The position numbers and the translations under genes are program-made. Shown here piece by piece: positions 60,928 to 64,000 of a DNA stretch of 64,000 nucleotides. The notes under the pieces are model-generated. The model had not been told where the DNA came from, did not search any database, and saw only the letters and a list, made by a program, of their open reading frames with translations. Source of the stretch: Micavibrio sp. (GTDB taxonomy: Bacteria > Pseudomonadota > Alphaproteobacteria > Micavibrionales > Micavibrionaceae); assembly GCA_028290825.1 (NCBI GenBank), contig JAQGJB010000015.1, positions 31,599-95,598 of the forward strand, read 5' to 3'. The stretch's first letter is position 1; the number at the start of each line of letters is the position of its first letter.

Positions 60928-62808
60928 TTACGCATTATCGTGGAAGAAGTTGTATATCTTTTCCGCCACGGCGCGGGAGATGCCTTCGACCTTTTCAAGC
61001 TCGGCGATTCCGGCGCGGGCGGCTTCCTGGGCAGAGCCGAAATGCCGCAGCAGGGCTTTCTTTCGTTTCGCACCGATGCCCGGAATTGTATCCAGCGGCG
61101 AATTGCCGATCTTCTTAATGCGGCGCACACGGTGCGAGCCGATGACGAAGCGGTGCGATTCATCGCGCAGGCGTTGCAGGTAATGCAGCACCGGATCATG
61201 TTCGGGAAGCTGGAACATATCCCTTCCGGTGATAAAGAATTTTTCGCGGCCTGCGTTACGGTCGGGACCTTTGGCGATACCGACGACGCAGAGGCGATTG
61301 GCGATGCCGAGTTCGGTGAGGGCATCCATCACGGCGCTCAATTGCCCCTGCCCGCCGTCGATCAACAGGAGGTCGGGCCAGTTGGCGGAACCAGGTTCAT
61401 AGCCCTCTTCGCCAATGCGACGGAAGCGGCGCAGCATCACTTCGCGCATCATACCGTAATCGTCGCCGGCTTCGGCCTCGCGGATATTGAATTTGCGATA
61501 CTCCGCCTTGATGAATCCTTCGGGTCCGGCGACGATCATGGCGCCGGTCATGTCAGTGCCGGAGATGTGACTGTTGTCGTAGACCTCAATACGGCGCGGG
61601 GGTTCACCGAGGTTGAAAAGTTTTGCGACGCCTTCCAGCATCATTTCATCCCCTGCCCTCTCCAGCAGATGGCGGACGAGGGTGTCGGTGGCGTTCTTCT
61701 CCACAAAATCCATCAGGCGGCGGCGCGTGCCCCGTTCGGGAACGGAGATGCAGACGCGGCGTTCAGTGGATTCCTTTGCGGTTAGAGCCTCCTCGAGCAG
61801 ATCCTGCTCTTCGACCTTGTGACTGATGAAGACCAGTGGGGGGACGGGCTTGTCCTCGTAGAACTGCGCCAGGAAGGCGAGAAGAACATCCTGCGGGGTT
61901 TCGTCTTTTTCATGTTTGGGGAAGTAAGCCCGGTTGCCGTAGTTCTGGCCGCCGCGGAAGAAGAACGCCTGAACGCAGCTCTGCCCCTCGCGCTGGGCGA
62001 TGGCGATGACGTCGGCATCCTCGATCTCGGTGACGTTGATGTCCTGGCGAGCCTGCACATGGGTCAGGGCCTTGATGCGGTCGCGGTATTCGGCAGCGGT
62101 TTCGAAATCCATTTCCTCGCTGGCGGCCTCCATCGCGGCGATCATTTTTTCCTGGATTTCGCGACTTTTGCCGGTCATGAAGGCGCGGGCCAGTTCGACC
62201 TGCGCCGCGTATTGTTCCTGGGTGACTTTATGCACGCAGGGCGCGGTGCAGCGTTTGATGTGGTACTGCAGGCAGGGGCGCGCCCGCTGCGCAAAGGTCG
62301 TGTCCGAACAGGTACGCAGTTTGAAAGCGCGTTGCAACGTTGTCACCGTTTCGTTGACCGAGAGCGCTGAGGCGAAGGGACCAAAATACTGCCCCTTGCG
62401 GTTCCGTGCGCCGCGGTGTTTGACCAGTTGCGGGTAATCATGGTCGCCGGTGATCAGGATATAGGGATAGGATTTCCCGTCGCGCAGCATGATGTTATAG
62501 CGCGGTTTCAGTTTCTTGATCAGGTTGGCCTCGAGCAGAAGCGCCTCAACCTCGGTATGTGTGCCGACGAACATCATCGTCGTCGTCTGGGACACCATAC
62601 GCTGGATACGCAACGGCATGCGTTCCATCTGGGTATAATTGAGCACCCGTTTCTTCAGGGCCTTGGCCTTGCCGACGTATAATAGATTTCCCTGACCGTC
62701 CAGCATGCGGTAAACGCCAGGCGAATTCGGGAGTGTGCGGGCAAAATTCCGGATTACATCCATACCGCGTTGCAGGGAAACCGGAAGAAGTGGCGGCGTA
62801 TCAATCAT
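60928..62808 (-). CDS. uvrC: excinuclease ABC subunit C
   Basis: 626 aa endonuclease making both incisions in nucleotide-excision repair. The N-terminal GIY-YIG domain (GVYRMLDGQGNLLYVGKAKALKKRV), the central UVR motif (EAASEEMDFETAAEYRDRI), the UvrC endonuclease core (EVYDNSHISGTDMTGAM, LLIDGGQGQLSA) and C-terminal tandem HhH (LDTIPGIGAKRKKALL) are intact. It stands alone on the minus strand. Confidence 0.98.
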   Translation of the reverse strand: MIDTPPLLPVSLQRGMDVIRNFARTLPNSPGVYRMLDGQGNLLYVGKAKALKKRVLNYTQMERMPLRIQRMVSQTTTMMFVGTHTEVEALLLEANLIKKLKPRYNIMLRDGKSYPYILITGDHDYPQLVKHRGARNRKGQYFGPFASALSVNETVTTLQRAFKLRTCSDTTFAQRARPCLQYHIKRCTAPCVHKVTQEQYAAQVELARAFMTGKSREIQEKMIAAMEAASEEMDFETAAEYRDRIKALTHVQARQDINVTEIEDADVIAIAQREGQSCVQAFFFRGGQNYGNRAYFPKHEKDETPQDVLLAFLAQFYEDKPVPPLVFISHKVEEQDLLEEALTAKESTERRVCISVPERGTRRRLMDFVEKNATDTLVRHLLERAGDEMMLEGVAKLFNLGEPPRRIEVYDNSHISGTDMTGAMIVAGPEGFIKAEYRKFNIREAEAGDDYGMMREVMLRRFRRIGEEGYEPGSANWPDLLLIDGGQGQLSAVMDALTELGIANRLCVVGIAKGPDRNAGREKFFITGRDMFQLPEHDPVLHYLQRLRDESHRFVIGSHRVRRIKKIGNSPLDTIPGIGAKRKKALLRHFGSAQEAARAGIAELEKVEGISRAVAEKIYNFFHDNA

Positions 62809-62981
62809 ATCCAGTTATTTAGGGCAAAGTAGGGAACAGGGCAAATTTCGCGTTGCGGTGTGAATAAATATAAAACACAACCATAAGATGATAATTTTCT
62901 TGCATTTCGCACCGCGCTTTTGTTATGACTATATTCGTTACCGGGTGGGACCGTGTTAACAACTCATTGTGTGGGGACATA

Positions 62982-63647
62982 ATGCATCAATACAGCGTAA
63001 AATCCGCTTCAACGGAGACTCTTCTTTTTTCCGGACAATACAGAACTCTCTCAGAATGCGTCGCCGAGGCGGTGGCGTGCGGTGTCAGTATGCGCAGCGC
63101 CGATTTCCGCAATGCCAATCTGATCAATGCCGAGCTGGACGGCGGCGATTTCAGCGGAGCCCTGTTTTCGGGCGCCAACCTGACCGGGGCCAATCTGAGC
63201 GAGGCCGATCTTCGCCGTACAGATTTCAGCAATGCCGTGCTACACGGCGCAATCCTTTGCGACAGCGATCTAAGCTATTCGGATTTCAGCGGCGCCCTAT
63301 TCGGGGCTACCGAAATTGCGGGCGCGACGCTGCTGAACTGCATTTTTTCCACACTGTCCGCTTTCACTTTACCGTTTGACGAGGCAGATATGATCCGGGA
63401 TTGCATCTTTATCAACTCTTGCGAAACGCCGTGCCCGTTTTCACGCCAGCCTCTGGTGGTAAGGGGGTTGAGCGCACCAGTGATGGTGATGGACCGGCAT
63501 ATCAAAATCGGGCACCAGATTTTCCCCCTGGACAGCATTCCCGCGTGGATCGCCAGCGGCAACCTCGCCCCCAGAAACCTGCGATTACGGCTTGAACAGG
63601 TGGTTCTTTCGCTGATCATGGATGACAAACGTCCTAAAATTGCCTAA
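62982..63647 (+). CDS. pentapeptide-repeat protein
   Basis: 221 aa protein. Residues ~38-120 form A(D/N)LXX-type pentapeptide repeats (SADFRNANLINAELDGGDFSGALFSGANLTGANLSEADLRRTDF), predicted to fold as a right-handed quadrilateral helix; an unrelated ~90-residue C-terminal region follows. GGGGA lies six bases before the ATG at 62982; the ORF-track start at 62925 is less likely. Role unknown; some pentapeptide proteins mimic DNA and protect gyrase. Confidence 0.85.
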   Translation: MHQYSVKSASTETLLFSGQYRTLSECVAEAVACGVSMRSADFRNANLINAELDGGDFSGALFSGANLTGANLSEADLRRTDFSNAVLHGAILCDSDLSYSDFSGALFGATEIAGATLLNCIFSTLSAFTLPFDEADMIRDCIFINSCETPCPFSRQPLVVRGLSAPVMVMDRHIKIGHQIFPLDSIPAWIASGNLAPRNLRLRLEQVVLSLIMDDKRPKIA

Positions 63648-63690
63648 AAGAATGGCTGAGCGGCCCTGTCAGGAAAGATGGGGTCCCAAG

Positions 63691-63777
63691 GGCCCCATGG
63701 CGGAACTGGTAGACGCAAGCGACTTAAAATCGCTCATCCTAACGGGTATGCCGGTTCGATTCCGGCTGGGGCCACCA
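63691..63777 (+). tRNA. tRNA-Leu (anticodon UAA)
   Basis: 87 nt class II tRNA with CCA encoded. The acceptor stem GGCCCCA/TGGGGCC is perfect, the anticodon stem GCGA-CTTAAAA-TCGC gives anticodon TAA, there is a long variable arm, and the T arm is CCGGTTCGATTCCGG. The 3' end is a likely integration site for the element whose integrase follows. Confidence 0.95.
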
Positions 63778-63823
63778 TCGACAAAAAGATCATTATAAAT
63801 CAATAGCTTAATTCTGGATTAAA

Positions 63824-63851
63824 GTGGTGAGCCCCAAAAGGGAGACACCAC
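63824..63851 (+). promoter_or_regulatory. hairpin enclosing the integrase ribosome-binding site
   Basis: GTGGTG and CACCAC form the outer stem and CCCC/GGG the inner one around an AAAA loop. The GGGAGA Shine-Dalgarno sequence lies within the hairpin, just before the ATG at 63853, so it could limit integrase translation. Confidence 0.5.
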
Positions 63852-63852
63852 C

Positions 63853-64000
63853 ATGAGAAATCCAACCTTTCTGAGCCTTTCCCGTCATAACATTTATTAC
63901 TTTCGCTGGCCTATTCCTGCTGAATTGAGGCGAGGGCGTCCCCCAACAAATCAAGGTATCTCTAGGCACCTGCAATCCTGCCGAGGCCTTGCAGCTCGCT
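63853..64000 (+). pseudogene. tyrosine integrase, N-terminal part, frameshifted, runs off window
   Basis: Not in the ORF track because it reaches the window end. From the ATG at 63853 the product begins MRNPTFLSLSRHNIYYFRWPIPAEL, typical of the N-terminus of phage/island tyrosine recombinases. The expected continuation (QIKVSLGTCNPAEALQLA) is found one frame over, and dropping one G from the GGG at 63934-63936 joins the two parts. The gene is thus broken or the base call is wrong. Its position 75 bp after tRNA-Leu fits an integrative element occupying the tRNA. Confidence 0.75.

Noticed and set aside
63691-63777. tRNA with a possible defect caused by integration
   Set aside because: Acceptor, anticodon and T stems pair fully and CCA is present, so the tRNA looks functional.

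Overview
The window looks like a piece of alphaproteobacterial chromosome. The coding content is moderately GC-rich and densely packed. It carries a PmtA-type phospholipid N-methyltransferase, an Atm1-type ABC exporter, a CheZ-containing chemotaxis operon, a bactofilin, and the blocks ppdK/glycyl-tRNA synthetase/S49 peptidase/tRNA1(Val)-type methyltransferase/polyprenyl synthase and rph-rdgB-hemW / hrcA...grpE-dnaK-dnaJ-dapB-nth, which are alphaproteobacterial gene neighbourhoods as I remember them. I cannot assign a genus. The pilus ATPase, chemotaxis and bactofilin genes suggest a motile surface-associated bacterium. Nearly all of the window is ordinary chromosome; only the last ~300 bp enter a mobile element.

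Layout. 1-6963 (minus): an operon for a type IV pilus/type II secretion-like inner-membrane platform (GspE/PilB ATPase, GspF/PilC, a fused PilM-PilN-like protein, a PilO-like and a PilP-like protein), ending in an ABC-transporter ATPase cut by the window edge. 7247-8709 (plus): a TerA-like/TerD-like pair. 8736-19438: ppdK, small exported proteins, a GNAT acetyltransferase, a homodimeric-type glycyl-tRNA synthetase, an S49 peptidase, a methyltransferase, a probably frameshifted small gene and an octaprenyl-diphosphate synthase. 19440-21181: an exported protein and a GH5-like glycosidase. 21470-28885: chemotaxis operon mcp-cheY-cheZ-cheA-cheW-cheY-cheB-cheR, in which cheA is interrupted by one in-frame TAA. 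28982-30826: Atm1-type exporter. 30823-37551: NAD(P) block, nadD (minus) and nadK-pncB-pncA-nadE (plus), covering every step from nicotinamide to NADP. 37605-43818: ArsR regulator, PmtA with a single-domain response regulator, pirin, OsmC, and an EmrAB-type efflux pair divergent from its TetR regulator with a perfect palindromic operator between them. 43823-47279: a Rap1a/Tai-like exported protein co-oriented with a stand-alone C-terminal module of a SUV3-like helicase, then a large exported protein. 47276-59364: hemW, rdgB, rph, then hrcA, an HDAC-family deacetylase, an exported protein, grpE, dnaK, dnaJ, dapB, an Ada/Ogt-like protein and nth. 59390-63647: a membrane protein, bactofilin, uvrC and a pentapeptide-repeat protein. 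63691-63777: tRNA-Leu(UAA), followed 75 bp later by the start of a tyrosine integrase whose frame is already broken, marking the edge of an integrated element that continues beyond the window.

The most informative anomalies are the ochre codon inside the CheA kinase domain, the single-chain glycyl-tRNA synthetase in a neighbourhood where I would expect glyQ/glyS, the complete clustered NAD(P) salvage pathway with an oversized NadE and a divergent NadK, the helicase C-terminal module without a helicase, the deacetylase inside the heat-shock cluster, and the broken integrase at tRNA-Leu. I did not find an unmistakably new defence or signalling system in this window. No CRISPR array, rRNA or complete insertion sequence was seen.
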